DNA of 64,000 bases from Corynebacterium aurimucosum ATCC 700975 (GTDB lineage: Bacteria; Actinomycetota; Actinomycetes; Mycobacteriales; Mycobacteriaceae), in assembly GCF_000022905.1 (NCBI RefSeq), contig NC_012590.1:2356001-2420000 (forward strand), read 5' to 3'. Made by a program: the position numbers and the translations under genes. The notes beneath the pieces are model-generated. The model was not told the DNA's origin, made no database searches, and was given only the letters and a program-made list of their open reading frames with translations. Shown here one piece after another: positions 18,095-27,687 of this stretch. Positions within the stretch are counted from its first letter, which is position 1. Every line of letters starts with the position of its first letter.

Positions 18095-18324
18095 TACTGG
18101 ATGACCTCGTAATCCTCGATCACGGTGTTGGCCAGCAGGGTGGAAGCCACCTTCTCGAGTTGCTCGGCGCTGACCGAATCATCAACTTCAATCTCAAAGC
18201 GCTTGCCCTGGCGCACGTCGCTGACACCAGCAACCCCCAGGCGGCCCAGCGCGCGGACGACGGCCTGACCTTGCGGGTCCAAAATCTCGGCCTTGGGCAT
18301 GACATTGACAACTACACGAGCCAT
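18094..18324 (-). CDS. purS: Phosphoribosylformylglycinamidine synthase subunit PurS
   Basis: A 76-residue dimeric partner that holds PurL and PurQ together for ammonia channelling. The family pattern [19 protein letters not shown] and [15 protein letters not shown] is clear. First gene of the purSQL operon. On the reverse strand a -10-like TATACT (18349-18354) sits about 25 bases before ATG 18324. Confidence 0.93.
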   Translation of the reverse strand: MARVVVNVMPKAEILDPQGQAVVRALGRLGVAGVSDVRQGKRFEIEVDDSVSAEQLEKVASTLLANTVIEDYEVIQ

Positions 18325-18553
18325 GAAAATTTTGCCTTACTGTGCGTGAGTATAGGTGCCCCGCCAGTCTATCCCGCCGGCGAGAAAGATTCGGAATCTT
18401 TGGGGGTGATGAATTCAAACCAAACGGTTGAAGAATTCTTGGGGAATCCCACCTTAACCCCCAGCTCACCTAGTGCGCTCCGGTATCACTCGGTGCGAAA
18501 CCCGGGTAGAACGAGATGCATTGTCCTGTTCTCACCTATCCAAGGAACCTCTC

Positions 18554-21382
18554 ATGCATCTCACACACATTGGCTCACTCGCCATCGCTGCTCTTGTCTC
18601 TACCTGTATCGTCGCACCTCAGGCCAGTGCGGCGGCGGACGGCTCCAACGCCGTTATCTCTGAGGTCTACGGTGGCGGCGGCAACAAGGGGGCGGCGTTT
18701 ACTAACGATTTCATTGAGCTTTATAACCCCACCTCCGCTGACCTCAACCTCACTGGCTGGTCCGTGGAGTACCTATCCGCTTCTGGCAACTCAGGCGGAA
18801 AGCACGAGCTATCCGGCTCCCTCCCGGCTGGGGGCTACTTCCTCATCCAGGAAGGTGGCGGCGACACCGGGGAGCCGCTTCCTTCCCCTGATGCAGAGGG
18901 GAACCTGAACCTGTCCGGCTCCAAAGGATCGGTGAAGCTTTACGACGCCTCCGGGGCCGAGGTGGACCTCGTGGGGTACGGAGAGGCGTCGCTCAGCGAG
19001 GGCTCCCCCACCAAAGCCTTGAACAACTCCACCTCCGCCCAGCGCGACGCCGAGGGCACCGATACCGACGACAACTCCGCGGACTTCTCTGCGGCTGCGC
19101 CAACCCCGAAGTCGGGCGGTAGCGCAGCCCCGCAACCGGACCCCACCCCGACCGAGCCAGGCGCGACCGTCACCATCCCGGAGATCCAGGGCACCGGCGC
19201 GGAGTCCCCGCTCAAGGGCCAGAACGTCACTACCCAAGGCGTTGTCACCGCGGTGTGGCAGGGCGAGAAATCCCTCAACGGCTTCACCATCCAGACGCCG
19301 GGCACGGGAAAGACCGCGCCGACCGAGGCCTCCGAGGCCGTCTTCGTCTACACCGGTGGAACCGGCTTCTACCCAGAAATTGGGGATTCCGTCGAGGTCA
19401 CCGGCACCGTTGATGAGTACTTTGGGCAGACCCAGATTGCCCTGAGCGCCGGCTCCACGCTTGACGACGCCCTCTCCCCCGTCACCCCGCTGGCCCTCGA
19501 GGCCCTGCCGGAAGGCGATGAGGAGCGGGAGAAGCTCGAGTCCATGCTGCTCAAGCCTGGCGTGCACACCGTGACCGACAATTACGGTCTCAACCGCTAC
19601 GGCGAGCTGGGCCTGGCACCGGGCACCGAGGCTCTGCGTCAGCCCACCGACATCGTCTCCCCGGGCACCCAAGAGCAAAAGGACATGGAGGCTGCTAACG
19701 CGGCGAAGTACGTCATTTTGGACGACGGCTCCACGCGCGACTTCTCCCGTGATGGCGCCTCGACGAAGCTGCCCTACATCATGCAGAACGGCTCGGAGGT
19801 CAAGACCATCCGCACCACCAACCAGGTGGAGTTCGCGGACTCCGGCGTCATCCTGGGCTACGGTCACGAGCAGTGGCGCTTCCAACCCACCGCGATGATT
19901 ACCGGTGACTCTGCCGCCGCGGACCTGCCGATTACGTGGGACCCGGCCCGTCCGGAGGCCCCGCAGGTGGACGGCGATTACACCGTCGCGGCGTTTAACG
20001 TGCTGAACTTCTTCATCAACCTGGGCGAAGACAACGGCGCGAAATCCTACAAGGACCGCTTTGGCAACGGCGTGGGCTCCGATAGCGGGACCTTCCGCGG
20101 TGCGTGGTCCGAGTCCGCGTTCAATGACCAGAAGGGCAAGATCCTCACCGCGCTGGAGGGCCTTGATGCCGATGTCATTGGCCTGTCTGAGATCGAGAAC
20201 GCCGCGAATACCGTGGGTGGCTCCTACGATGACGCCGTGAAGTACCTCGTGGGTGAGCTCAACTCCCGCGCGGGTTCTGAGAAGTGGGATTACGTCAAGG
20301 CCCCGGCGAACGCGTCAGCCGATACGGACGTCATCCGCACCGCGATCATCTACAAGAAGGACCGCGTTAAGCCGGTGGGTGAGGCTACTCTGCTTGAGGA
20401 CGCCCGCTTCAAGGGCACCGCCCGCACCCCGCTCGCCGCTGAATTCCAGCCCGTTTCCGATAGGTGCGCTGCTGAAGGCCCTGATTCCTTCGTGGTGGTG
20501 ACCAACCATTTCAAGTCCAAGGGCTCTGTGGCGAACGGTGATGCGGATACCGGCGACGGCCAAGGCAACAACCCGAACGTGCGCAATGCTCACGCCCAGG
20601 CCGTCCTCGACGGGCTGGCCAAGCAGCCGCAGTGGCAGGAGAAGGCCACCTTCGTCATGGGCGACCTGAACGCCTACTCCAAGGAAGATGCCATCTCTGT
20701 CTTCCGCAACGCCGGCTACACCATCCCGGTGGAAGAGCTCAATGCGCAAGAGGACTGGCAGGACGTGGCCTCCTACCAGTTCTCCGGTCGCCTCGGCTCT
20801 CTCGACCACATCCTGGCTAACGAGCATGTCGACGCCCAGGCAGCCCAAACATGGAACATCAACTCCAACGAGCCAATCGCTATGGAATACTCCCGCCGCA
20901 ACTACACCGGCGGCGACGTCTTTGAGGCTGATAACCCCTACCGCTCCTCCGACCACGACCCGGTCAAGGTGGGCTTTAACCTTGCGACGGTGAAACGTTC
21001 TGCGGACGAGCTCAAGGATTGCGAGAACCCCGAAGAGCCGGACCCCTCGGAGGAGCCGGCTCCGTCGGAGGACCCGGAGCCGTCTGACGATGACGACAAG
21101 GATGTCAACAAGCCCACTCACAGTTCCGGTTCTTCTGCCAGCGAGCGCTGCCTCCCTACTGTCCTCGGTCTCGCCATCCCCGCAGCCCTTGCCATTCCGC
21201 TGGCTTTCTTGGGGGTTGCCAACACGCAGTTCAACATCCCAGGCTTCGAGCCTGTCCGGAAACAGATTGAGTCGATGACCCGCGACATCCCGCGCGAAGC
21301 TCAGTCCGCTGCCGGTGGCCTCGGCCTGCTAGCTGTGCTTGGCATCATCGGCGCGGCCTGCGCCCCGACCGAGTCTAAGTAA
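18554..21382 (+). CDS. Secreted, surface-anchored ExeM/NucH-type nuclease with lamin-tail domain
   Basis: Extracellular DNase-like protein of 942 residues. ATG 18554 with AAGGA is preferred over an earlier in-frame ATG at 18473. A signal peptide (residues 1-27) ends at AQASAAA. Next is a lamin-tail domain (NAVISEVYGGGGNKG, FIELYNPTSADLNLTGWSVEY) at about residues 30-150, a Pro-rich linker, an OB-like region, then an endonuclease/exonuclease/phosphatase domain from about 485: TVAAFNVLNFF, IGLSEIENA, FVVVTNHFKSKG, FVMGDLNAY and SSDHDPVKVGF with the metal and catalytic Asn/Asp/His residues. An acidic PEPSEEP-type linker and two C-terminal hydrophobic stretches suggest membrane or wall anchoring. 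Likely role: DNA degradation for phosphate or nucleotide uptake. Confidence 0.88.
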   Translation: MHLTHIGSLAIAALVSTCIVAPQASAAADGSNAVISEVYGGGGNKGAAFTNDFIELYNPTSADLNLTGWSVEYLSASGNSGGKHELSGSLPAGGYFLIQEGGGDTGEPLPSPDAEGNLNLSGSKGSVKLYDASGAEVDLVGYGEASLSEGSPTKALNNSTSAQRDAEGTDTDDNSADFSAAAPTPKSGGSAAPQPDPTPTEPGATVTIPEIQGTGAESPLKGQNVTTQGVVTAVWQGEKSLNGFTIQTPGTGKTAPTEASEAVFVYTGGTGFYPEIGDSVEVTGTVDEYFGQTQIALSAGSTLDDALSPVTPLALEALPEGDEEREKLESMLLKPGVHTVTDNYGLNRYGELGLAPGTEALRQPTDIVSPGTQEQKDMEAANAAKYVILDDGSTRDFSRDGASTKLPYIMQNGSEVKTIRTTNQVEFADSGVILGYGHEQWRFQPTAMITGDSAAADLPITWDPARPEAPQVDGDYTVAAFNVLNFFINLGEDNGAKSYKDRFGNGVGSDSGTFRGAWSESAFNDQKGKILTALEGLDADVIGLSEIENAANTVGGSYDDAVKYLVGELNSRAGSEKWDYVKAPANASADTDVIRTAIIYKKDRVKPVGEATLLEDARFKGTARTPLAAEFQPVSDRCAAEGPDSFVVVTNHFKSKGSVANGDADTGDGQGNNPNVRNAHAQAVLDGLAKQPQWQEKATFVMGDLNAYSKEDAISVFRNAGYTIPVEELNAQEDWQDVASYQFSGRLGSLDHILANEHVDAQAAQTWNINSNEPIAMEYSRRNYTGGDVFEADNPYRSSDHDPVKVGFNLATVKRSADELKDCENPEEPDPSEEPAPSEDPEPSDDDDKDVNKPTHSSGSSASERCLPTVLGLAIPAALAIPLAFLGVANTQFNIPGFEPVRKQIESMTRDIPREAQSAAGGLGLLAVLGIIGAACAPTESK

Positions 21383-21416
21383 AGCGCTCTGCTGAGCGCA
21401 TTTGTTCAGTCGCGTT

Positions 21417-21442
21417 AAGCCCCTCGTGAGAGGGGCTTTTCT
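21417..21442 (+). terminator. Terminator after the secreted nuclease gene
   Basis: Perfect nine-base stem AAGCCCCTC and GAGGGGCTT with a GTGA loop, followed by TTTTCTC. It lies 34 bases after the stop codon. Confidence 0.88.
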
Positions 21443-21535
21443 CAGGCCAGTTCCTCCTCTACCTGCATTCCCTCTAACCAGGAATTTTGTCTCTCCGGTT
21501 GCGGGGTGCATAGACCTGTTTTAGTCTCTGTGCCC

Positions 21536-22690
21536 ATGGGGGATATCGAAACCTACATCCACCTACGCAACTCGGGGATAGCGCTGGTGGAACATATACC
21601 TGGCACACCCGATGAGCTCCGCGCGCTCGGAGCGGATACCACCGATGCTGCCGAGCTTTCACACCTACATCAGGTGTATTTCGGGCCGACCCGCTATACA
21701 GGTAAACAACGCAAAGCCCGCCACGCAGCCCTTCAACAACGCCACAGCCTGGGCACCCTCACACTCATCGAAACCTACACATCCAAGGTGAAAAAGACCC
21801 TGGATGCCTGGAACCTCCGAGCAAAACTCGCCGCCACCCCCGCACACCGCATCCGCCAGGTCGCCACCGCACGACTTAAAGAACTCACACGCAAAAGAAC
21901 CGCCAAGCCCGGTGTGCGTATCACCTACCGCACGCAAGGCCCCAACACGCTTTCCATAACCGATGATGCCACCACGATTGCCAACATGCGCGGCGTCTTA
22001 GAATCCACCAACAACACCGACCTCCTAAAGGCCGCCAACGACATCTTCTTCAACAAAGCCTCCGGTACGAAGCCTGCGGTGCGCACCCAAGTCATCGTCA
22101 CCCTCAACGAGCTAGACCAGATTATTAACGGCGACGGGGATGACATCGAACTCAACCTCACCAACGGCGCGCGCATGACAGGCGCAGAATTCTTAACCCA
22201 CAAGTTCGCCGAAATAGGCTACGCCACCCTCGTCCACCCCCTCGACGGGCCCATCAACACCTGGCGACTATCACGTGGAGCAAACCTCAACCAACGCCTT
22301 AGCCTGCACGCCGAATCCCACACCTGCTCACGTCCTGGGTGTAATAAACCAGCTGATTACTGCCAAGTCCATCACCTTATCCCCTGGCAGGCAGGTGGCT
22401 ACACCAACATCAACAACCTGACCTTCCTGTGTGCCTACCACAACGGCATTAATGATGATGACCCTTTAAGACCTACCGGACGCGGCTACATGTACCGACT
22501 CAACACAGGGGTCAGCTTCATCCCACCCTGGGGCACACCAATCACCGCAATGCCCGAATACCAAGAAGCACTAGCCAGACTCAACGCTGAGCGGGAAACA
22601 GCCACAAAGACACAGGCCACAGCCCAAGGATCTGCAACAACACCGGGCACAGCACCACAACCACCAGACCCACCACCCGACAGCAGCTAA
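21536..22690 (+). CDS. HNH endonuclease of the DUF222/13E12 type
   Basis: About 384 residues. The N-terminal two thirds are helical and Lys/Arg rich (TRLKELTRKRTAKPGVRITYR, then RTQVIVTLNELDQII) like the DUF222 region of mycobacterial 13E12 repeat proteins. The C-terminal HNH nuclease domain is complete: CSRPGCNKPADYCQVHHLIPW, then NINNLTFLCAYHN, with four zinc Cys and the catalytic His-Asn-His. The tail is Thr/Pro rich. The start is uncertain: ATG 21536 (MGDIETYIHL) or GTG 21506, neither with a good ribosome site. Many copies occur in actinobacterial genomes and their role is unclear. A tandem hairpin region follows within 90 bases. Confidence 0.8.
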   Translation: MGDIETYIHLRNSGIALVEHIPGTPDELRALGADTTDAAELSHLHQVYFGPTRYTGKQRKARHAALQQRHSLGTLTLIETYTSKVKKTLDAWNLRAKLAATPAHRIRQVATARLKELTRKRTAKPGVRITYRTQGPNTLSITDDATTIANMRGVLESTNNTDLLKAANDIFFNKASGTKPAVRTQVIVTLNELDQIINGDGDDIELNLTNGARMTGAEFLTHKFAEIGYATLVHPLDGPINTWRLSRGANLNQRLSLHAESHTCSRPGCNKPADYCQVHHLIPWQAGGYTNINNLTFLCAYHNGINDDDPLRPTGRGYMYRLNTGVSFIPPWGTPITAMPEYQEALARLNAERETATKTQATAQGSATTPGTAPQPPDPPPDSS

Positions 22691-22772
22691 CACCCACAAC
22701 CACCACACACAGCAGAAACAGAAAGGAAAACGCCGACCACCTGCGACAACACCGTCGCCCCTGATAGAGGAA

Positions 22773-22926
22773 CCCGTCAGTCAAAGCCATGCTGACGGGC
22801 ACATCGGCGATCCCTGACCAGGATTCAGGTGCTGCCCACTGGAGGAGAGGTTAAGCCCTTAAAGAACGAGACCCGCCAACCGAAAGATGGTTGACGGGAA
22901 CATCGGCGATCCTGGAGGGCGCGCCT
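22773..22926. ncRNA. Tandem hairpin units sharing a conserved tail (candidate structured RNA)
   Basis: Two related units spaced 99 bases apart follow the HNH nuclease gene. Unit 1: stem CCCGTCAG (22773-22780) with CTGACGGG (22792-22799), then ACATCGGCGATCC (22801-22813), then CCTGA/TCAGG. Unit 2: stem CCCGCCAACC (22872-22881) with GGTTGACGGG (22889-22898, one C-A mismatch), then the same ACATCGGCGATCC (22900-22912), then GGAGG/CCTCC. The stems differ in sequence but keep pairing, while the tail is identical, which favours RNA structure over a chance repeat. The strand and function are unknown. The rest of 22691-23001 has no plausible gene. Confidence 0.5.
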
Positions 22927-23001
22927 CCCTAGCTATACAGGCCTAACAGACACCGGATAAGCGGATGCCTAGACGTGTCGTGGGGATGCGAACAGGGACG
23001 G

Positions 23002-23685
23002 CTAGCGCGGTGCGAAGACGGAATAGTCGGCGGGGCTAGCGCCTGCTTCGATGGCGCGCTCGGCGGCCTTGAGGAAATCAGCAACTACCTTGCGGTCATC
23101 GAGGTTGCGGCCGGAAATCGATAGGCGCACGGTGTTGCCGCGCTGCGCGGAGCGCTCCGCGGCGCGAATAATGTTACGGCGCCACCACTTTGCCGAACCG
23201 AAGCCCTCGCCAAAGGACAGATTGCGGGCTTGGTGGAGCTCGCCTGTGCGCAGGTCGTGGATGCCACGGGTGGAGGCGGCAAAGTCGAAATCAAACTCGG
23301 GAAGGACTTCTAGTGTTCCCTCCGACATGCGCCAGCGCGGTGGTGCAAAAATGGTCGGCTCAAAGCCGATTCTGGCCATCTGCCGCGTCGCCCCCTTGAG
23401 ACGCAGACGTGCCTCGTGCGCATCCAAGTTGGCGAATTCCGCACGGCGACCCTGGACCGCTTGATCAAAGCCATTGAGAATCAGCACTCGGCCCGATTCG
23501 GCCTGCTCGCGAAGCCAGGATTGCGTCGCCGCGTCTTTAGCTAGGTGCCAATTGCCGTCGATGTGCGGCGCCACCAGCAAAGAGACAGGAACACCAGCTT
23601 TATCGAACTGCTTGAGCAGATCGGAGGCTTGGCTTCGGGTGTCGTCGAAGATACTGGAAATCGAAACCAGAAGGTGGCCATGCAT
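23002..23685 (-). CDS. DUF2334-type polysaccharide-deacetylase-like protein
   Basis: A 227-residue cytosolic protein of the carbohydrate esterase 4-like DUF2334 group. Visible pieces are HLLVSISSIFDDTRS, with the Asp pair of the metal site; VPVSLLVAPHIDGNW; ILNGFDQ; and FAPPRWRMSEGTLE, the usual PPxW block. The start ATG 23685 is preceded by GATAAT (23693-23698 on the complementary strand) at seven bases, so the transcript is probably leaderless; longer in-frame starts upstream are less likely. Substrate unknown. It stands between the hairpin region and ptrB on the same strand as ptrB. Confidence 0.8.
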   Translation of the reverse strand: MHGHLLVSISSIFDDTRSQASDLLKQFDKAGVPVSLLVAPHIDGNWHLAKDAATQSWLREQAESGRVLILNGFDQAVQGRRAEFANLDAHEARLRLKGATRQMARIGFEPTIFAPPRWRMSEGTLEVLPEFDFDFAASTRGIHDLRTGELHQARNLSFGEGFGSAKWWRRNIIRAAERSAQRGNTVRLSISGRNLDDRKVVADFLKAAERAIEAGASPADYSVFAPR

Positions 23686-23803
23686 AAGGAAAATTATCGC
23701 ACAGCCACCGTCCCGGCGCGCGCTGAGAGGGATGCAGCACTCCCCCACATGGGCGGCCCAGGACGCTGTGCGGCTCATTAACCACACAGCGCAAGCGGGG
23801 ATC

Positions 23804-25912
23804 CTAAGACTCAGCACCCGTGGCCTGGTTAATCAGCCACGCATACTCGAATGCCGCCTGCCGCCACTTGGCGTAGCGTCCGGACACACCACCATGGCCG
23901 GCGGCCATCTCCGTCTTGAGGAGGAATTCGCCGCCGGTGGCGACGTCGCGAAGCTTGGCTACCCACTTCGCCGGCTCCACGTAGAGGACACGGGTGTCAT
24001 TGAGCGAGGTCAGCGCCAGAATATTCGGATACTTTTGCGGTGCGATGTTTTCATACGGCGAATATGAGGCCATGTAGTCATAGACCTCAGGGTCGTGGTA
24101 GGGGTCGCCCCATTCTTCCCACTCCACCACCGTGAGCGGCAGCTCTGGCATAAGGATGGAGGTCAGCGGGTCCACGAAGGGCACGTTGGCCTCGATGGCC
24201 TTGAACCTATCCGGCGCCATGTTCGCCACCGCACCCATGAGCAGGCCACCGGCCGAGCCGCCCTCCGCCACCAGCTGCGAAGGCGTGGTCGCCCGACGCG
24301 CGATGAGGTCATCGGCAACCGCGATGAAGTCAGTAAACGTGTTCTTCTTCGCCAGCATCTTGCCGTCGTCATACCACTTGCGGCCCATCTCACCGCCGCC
24401 GCGCACGTGCGCCATGGCAAAAATCATGCCGCGGTCCATAAGAGACAAACGGAAGACCGAGAAATACGGGTCCATATTCGCCTCATAGGAGCCGTAGCCA
24501 TAAAGCAGCGTCGGGTTCGGTTGTGTGCGGTCCAAGTCCGCGCGGTGCACGATGGACACCGGCACCTCCGTCCCGTCCGGAGCCTTAGACCACACGCGGT
24601 AGGCCACGTACTCATCCTTGTCATAGCCGCCTGGGACTTCCTGCTCCTTGAGCAGCGTGTACTCCCCAGTGGCCACGCGGTAGTCGAAGAGCTGGGCCGG
24701 CTGGATGAAGGAGGTATAGCTCACGCGCAGCACCGGCGCATCCCACTCCGGATTGCCGGCCACGCCAACGGTGTAGAGCTCCTCGTTGAAGTGGAGCTCG
24801 CTTAACGACGTCCACCCCTCCCGCACGTCCATCACCGCCGCACGACCGATGCCGCCGCGGCGATAGCCCACGACGATCTGGTCGCGGTAACAATCCACGC
24901 CCTCGATGCGCACGGAGTCATCATGCGGCATGAGCACGGTCAGGTCACGCAAAGAAGGCAGCTCATCAGCAACCGGGCAATACCCCAAGGCAAAGTTGGG
25001 GCCGGTGGCGTTGTGCGTGACCACCCAGTAGTCGGTTCCTGCCACCACGGCGTGGTCGACGTCGTAGTCCACGCCCGTTTCGCGCTCCCAGAGGCAGCGG
25101 AACTCCCCCTCCGGATTATCCTGCTCGAGCACCCACGCCTCATTCGTCGTCTTCGAGCCGGAGACAATCATGATGTACTTCTCGCTGCGGGTCGTGCCCA
25201 CGCCGATGCCGAAGCGCGAATCCTCCTCGCGCATGACCACGACGTCCTCCGACTGCGGGGTGCCCACGCGGTGGCGCCACACGGTGTCCGGCCGCCATGC
25301 GTCATCCACGGTGGTGTAGAAGATGAATTCCTCCCCAACCCATGTCGCACCGTAGAAGATGCCTTCCAGGCGGTCCTCCAACAGCTCGCCCGTGCGCAAG
25401 TCCTTGATGAAAAGCTCAAAGCGCTCATCGCCGGCCACGTCGACCGAATAGGCCAACAAGTCACCGGAATCACTCACCGAAGAAGCACCCAAGGCAAAGA
25501 AGTCGTGGCCTTCAGCGAGCGCGTTGACGTCGAGAAGCACCTGCTCCCCGTCGGGAGCGCCTTCCTCCGGAATGGTCGGCGGCGTCCACGGATCAGAGCC
25601 TTCCGACACCGGAATGCGGCAGCTGTAACCGTACTCCTTCCCCTCCTCGGTGCGGCCGTAGTACCAGTACTTGCCGCGGCGCTGGGGCACGGACATGTCC
25701 GTCTGCTTGATGCGGGACTTGACCTCGGTAAAAATGTTCTCCGTCAGGGTGTCCAGATGTGCGGTGCGCTCCTTGGTGTAGGCGTTTTCCGCCTCCAGGT
25801 ACTCGCGGGTTTCCGGCGCCTCCTTCGCGCGCAGCCACTCGTAGTTATCAACGAAGCTGCGGCCGTGAAACTCACGCGTCACCGGGCGCTTAGCAGCAAT
25901 CGGTGCGTTCAT
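23804..25912 (-). CDS. ptrB: Prolyl oligopeptidase family peptidase (protease II)
   Basis: A 702-residue cytosolic S9A serine peptidase that cleaves short peptides, often after basic residues. The N-terminal beta-propeller (to about residue 400) is followed by the alpha/beta hydrolase domain: LLYGYGSYEANMDPYFS, AHVRGGGEMGRKWYDDGK, the nucleophile in AEGGSAGGLLMGAVANM, SLNDTRVLYVEPAKW with the Asp, and the His in AAGHGGVSGRYAK. ATG 25912 begins MNAPIAAKRPVTREFHG. It follows purC by 9 bases, an order also known in C. glutamicum, although a metabolic link is not obvious. Confidence 0.93.
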   Translation of the reverse strand: MNAPIAAKRPVTREFHGRSFVDNYEWLRAKEAPETREYLEAENAYTKERTAHLDTLTENIFTEVKSRIKQTDMSVPQRRGKYWYYGRTEEGKEYGYSCRIPVSEGSDPWTPPTIPEEGAPDGEQVLLDVNALAEGHDFFALGASSVSDSGDLLAYSVDVAGDERFELFIKDLRTGELLEDRLEGIFYGATWVGEEFIFYTTVDDAWRPDTVWRHRVGTPQSEDVVVMREEDSRFGIGVGTTRSEKYIMIVSGSKTTNEAWVLEQDNPEGEFRCLWERETGVDYDVDHAVVAGTDYWVVTHNATGPNFALGYCPVADELPSLRDLTVLMPHDDSVRIEGVDCYRDQIVVGYRRGGIGRAAVMDVREGWTSLSELHFNEELYTVGVAGNPEWDAPVLRVSYTSFIQPAQLFDYRVATGEYTLLKEQEVPGGYDKDEYVAYRVWSKAPDGTEVPVSIVHRADLDRTQPNPTLLYGYGSYEANMDPYFSVFRLSLMDRGMIFAMAHVRGGGEMGRKWYDDGKMLAKKNTFTDFIAVADDLIARRATTPSQLVAEGGSAGGLLMGAVANMAPDRFKAIEANVPFVDPLTSILMPELPLTVVEWEEWGDPYHDPEVYDYMASYSPYENIAPQKYPNILALTSLNDTRVLYVEPAKWVAKLRDVATGGEFLLKTEMAAGHGGVSGRYAKWRQAAFEYAWLINQATGAES

Positions 25913-25921
25913 TCAGCCTCC

Positions 25922-26779
25922 TTAAAAAGTGGTTCCGGACAGGCGTTCAAAGGCCTCAACATAACGCGCGCGGGTGGCCTGGACAACGTCGTCTGGCAGG
26001 CGCGGCGGCGTGGACTCCTTGTCCCAGCCGGAGTTGGTGAGCCAATCGCGTACGTACTGCTTATCAAAGGAAGGCTGGACCTTGCCTTCCTCATACGTAT
26101 CGGCCGGCCAGTAGCGCGAGGAGTCTGGGGTGAGGACTTCATCGGCCAAGACCAAGGTGCCGTGCTTATCGACGCCAAACTCGAACTTCGTATCCGCCAA
26201 AATAATGCCCTTCTCCTCCGCCAACGCGGCGGCTTCGGCATAGATGCGCAGGGTGGCCTCGCGCAGCTCCTCGGCGCGCTCGCGGCCGAGCTTGTCCACG
26301 ACAACGTCGAAGGAGACGTTCTCATCGTGGTCGCCCTGCTCGGCCTTGGTGGCTGGGGTGAAGATGGGCTCGGGCAGGCGGGAGGCCTCGGTGAGCCCCT
26401 CGGGCAGCTCGACGCCGCACACGCTGCCGGATGCCTGGTATTCCTTCAGCCCGGAGCCGGTGAGATAGCCGCGGGCGACACACTCGAAGGGCAGCATGTC
26501 GAGCTTCTGCACCACCATGGCACGGCCGAGTACCTCTTCGGGAATGCGCTCATCGTCGAGAGGCCCGGCGAGGTGGTTAGGGAAAACAATGACATCGAAG
26601 AAGAACTTTGAGGTCGCCGTGAGCACGCGGCCTTTATCCGGAATGGCGGGCTCAAGGGCGTGGTCATAGGCGGAAATACGGTCGGAGACCACCATGAGCA
26701 GGGTGCTGTCGTCGATTTCGTAGATATCGCGCACCTTGCCGGAGGCGATGTGGGCATAGGAAGAAAGTTCTGGACGCAT
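25922..26779 (-). CDS. purC: Phosphoribosylaminoimidazole-succinocarboxamide synthase
   Basis: Joins aspartate to CAIR using ATP to give SAICAR in purine synthesis. About 285 residues, close to mycobacterial PurC. Signature stretches: [33 protein letters not shown], the SAICAR block [38 protein letters not shown] and [10 protein letters not shown], then [17 protein letters not shown] 26779 (MRPELSS) aligns with the family; an ATG at 26788 is in frame. A -10-like TAGGAT ends seven bases before ATG 26779, pointing to a leaderless mRNA. Confidence 0.95.
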   Translation of the reverse strand: MRPELSSYAHIASGKVRDIYEIDDSTLLMVVSDRISAYDHALEPAIPDKGRVLTATSKFFFDVIVFPNHLAGPLDDERIPEEVLGRAMVVQKLDMLPFECVARGYLTGSGLKEYQASGSVCGVELPEGLTEASRLPEPIFTPATKAEQGDHDENVSFDVVVDKLGRERAEELREATLRIYAEAAALAEEKGIILADTKFEFGVDKHGTLVLADEVLTPDSSRYWPADTYEEGKVQPSFDKQYVRDWLTNSGWDKESTPPRLPDDVVQATRARYVEAFERLSGTTF

Positions 26780-26843
26780 GACATACATCCTAGACCCGTC
26801 TAGACTGCTTCAAGATACATCCCAAGCTTGAGGAGTTAAGCCC

Positions 26844-27650
26844 GTGCACTCTCGCATGATCTCCCTTTTGACCTCCGCCGCGCTGGTGGGCGGCGCCCTC
26901 AGCGTGCCGGCGGCGCAGGCTGCCGATATCTCCGTGCGCGAATCTGACCACGGCCAGTGGTTGTGCACGATGTCGGCCTCGGCCACGGATCGCGAACTAG
27001 CCCGCGATGTCCGCGAGGGCTACATCAACACCATTCGCGAAACCTCGAAGCAGATTCAAGCGCAATTCCCGAAGCTGGACTTCTCCGCGTACACCTCGCG
27101 CGATATCAGCAAGGCGCCGGGCTACGCGGCGACGGTGGCCGCGCTGGGCAAAGCCGGCTACACGGGCGCGGATATGGTCATCATCATGGTCGGTGCATCC
27201 GCCCCGGAAGATCTGGTGGAGGATGAATCGGTGCTGCTACCGAAGGACGCCGAGTACTCCATCAATGCGGCGAAGTCCCAGGCTGAGAAGGAACGAGCGC
27301 CACTGCTGTCCACCGGTAGCGATTTCAGCCCCAAGCTGCGCGCCGCTCTGGCAGAAAACCAGGCGCAGGAAAAGGAAGCAGTCGATGCCTTCAACGCAGC
27401 GCAGATGCAGTCTTTCGCTGAGTGCGTGGAGGAGCTGCGCAGCCGCGGTGCACAAGAGGGCATCCAGCCGGTGCCGGAACTGCCCATTTCGGGCAAGACG
27501 ACGCAGCAGCAAACCTCGTCCACGGGTGCTGCGGTCCTCGGCATCATGGCGGTGCTCACCGCGCTGATGCTCGGCGGTTATTTCACCGCCAACGGCAAGT
27601 CCCTCGGCGGCTTCGAGCTGCCGGTGCTGCGCATCCCCGGGATGGTCTAA
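26844..27650 (+). CDS. Secreted protein with C-terminal membrane anchor, unknown function
   Basis: A 268-residue exported protein. GTG 26844 has AGGAG eight bases upstream; ATG 26856 is an alternative. A signal peptide ends near AQAADIS. The body is helical and polar with two Cys (WLCTMS and FAECVEEL) that could pair. A single hydrophobic helix, VLGIMAVLTALMLGGYF, precedes a short tail, so the protein is probably anchored with its body outside. No domain was recognised. The arrangement resembles other small corynebacterial envelope proteins of unknown role. It is divergent from purC and separated from purB by a large palindrome. Confidence 0.75.
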   Translation: MHSRMISLLTSAALVGGALSVPAAQAADISVRESDHGQWLCTMSASATDRELARDVREGYINTIRETSKQIQAQFPKLDFSAYTSRDISKAPGYAATVAALGKAGYTGADMVIIMVGASAPEDLVEDESVLLPKDAEYSINAAKSQAEKERAPLLSTGSDFSPKLRAALAENQAQEKEAVDAFNAAQMQSFAECVEELRSRGAQEGIQPVPELPISGKTTQQQTSSTGAAVLGIMAVLTALMLGGYFTANGKSLGGFELPVLRIPGMV

Positions 27651-27687
27651 GAGCTAGTGCAGGGTTGCCCGTGGCCGTGGGGGAAAG

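Noticed and set aside
22861-22912. Glycine-riboswitch-like tandem aptamer
   Set aside because: The tandem layout is suggestive, but the conserved aptamer core bases are absent and no glycine gene follows.
21536-22926. HNH gene plus downstream RNA as an IscB/omega-RNA (HEARO) or CRISPR-like system
   Set aside because: The protein has a DUF222-like helical region and lone HNH domain, with no RuvC motifs or bridge helix. The hairpin candidate is kept separately without this claim.
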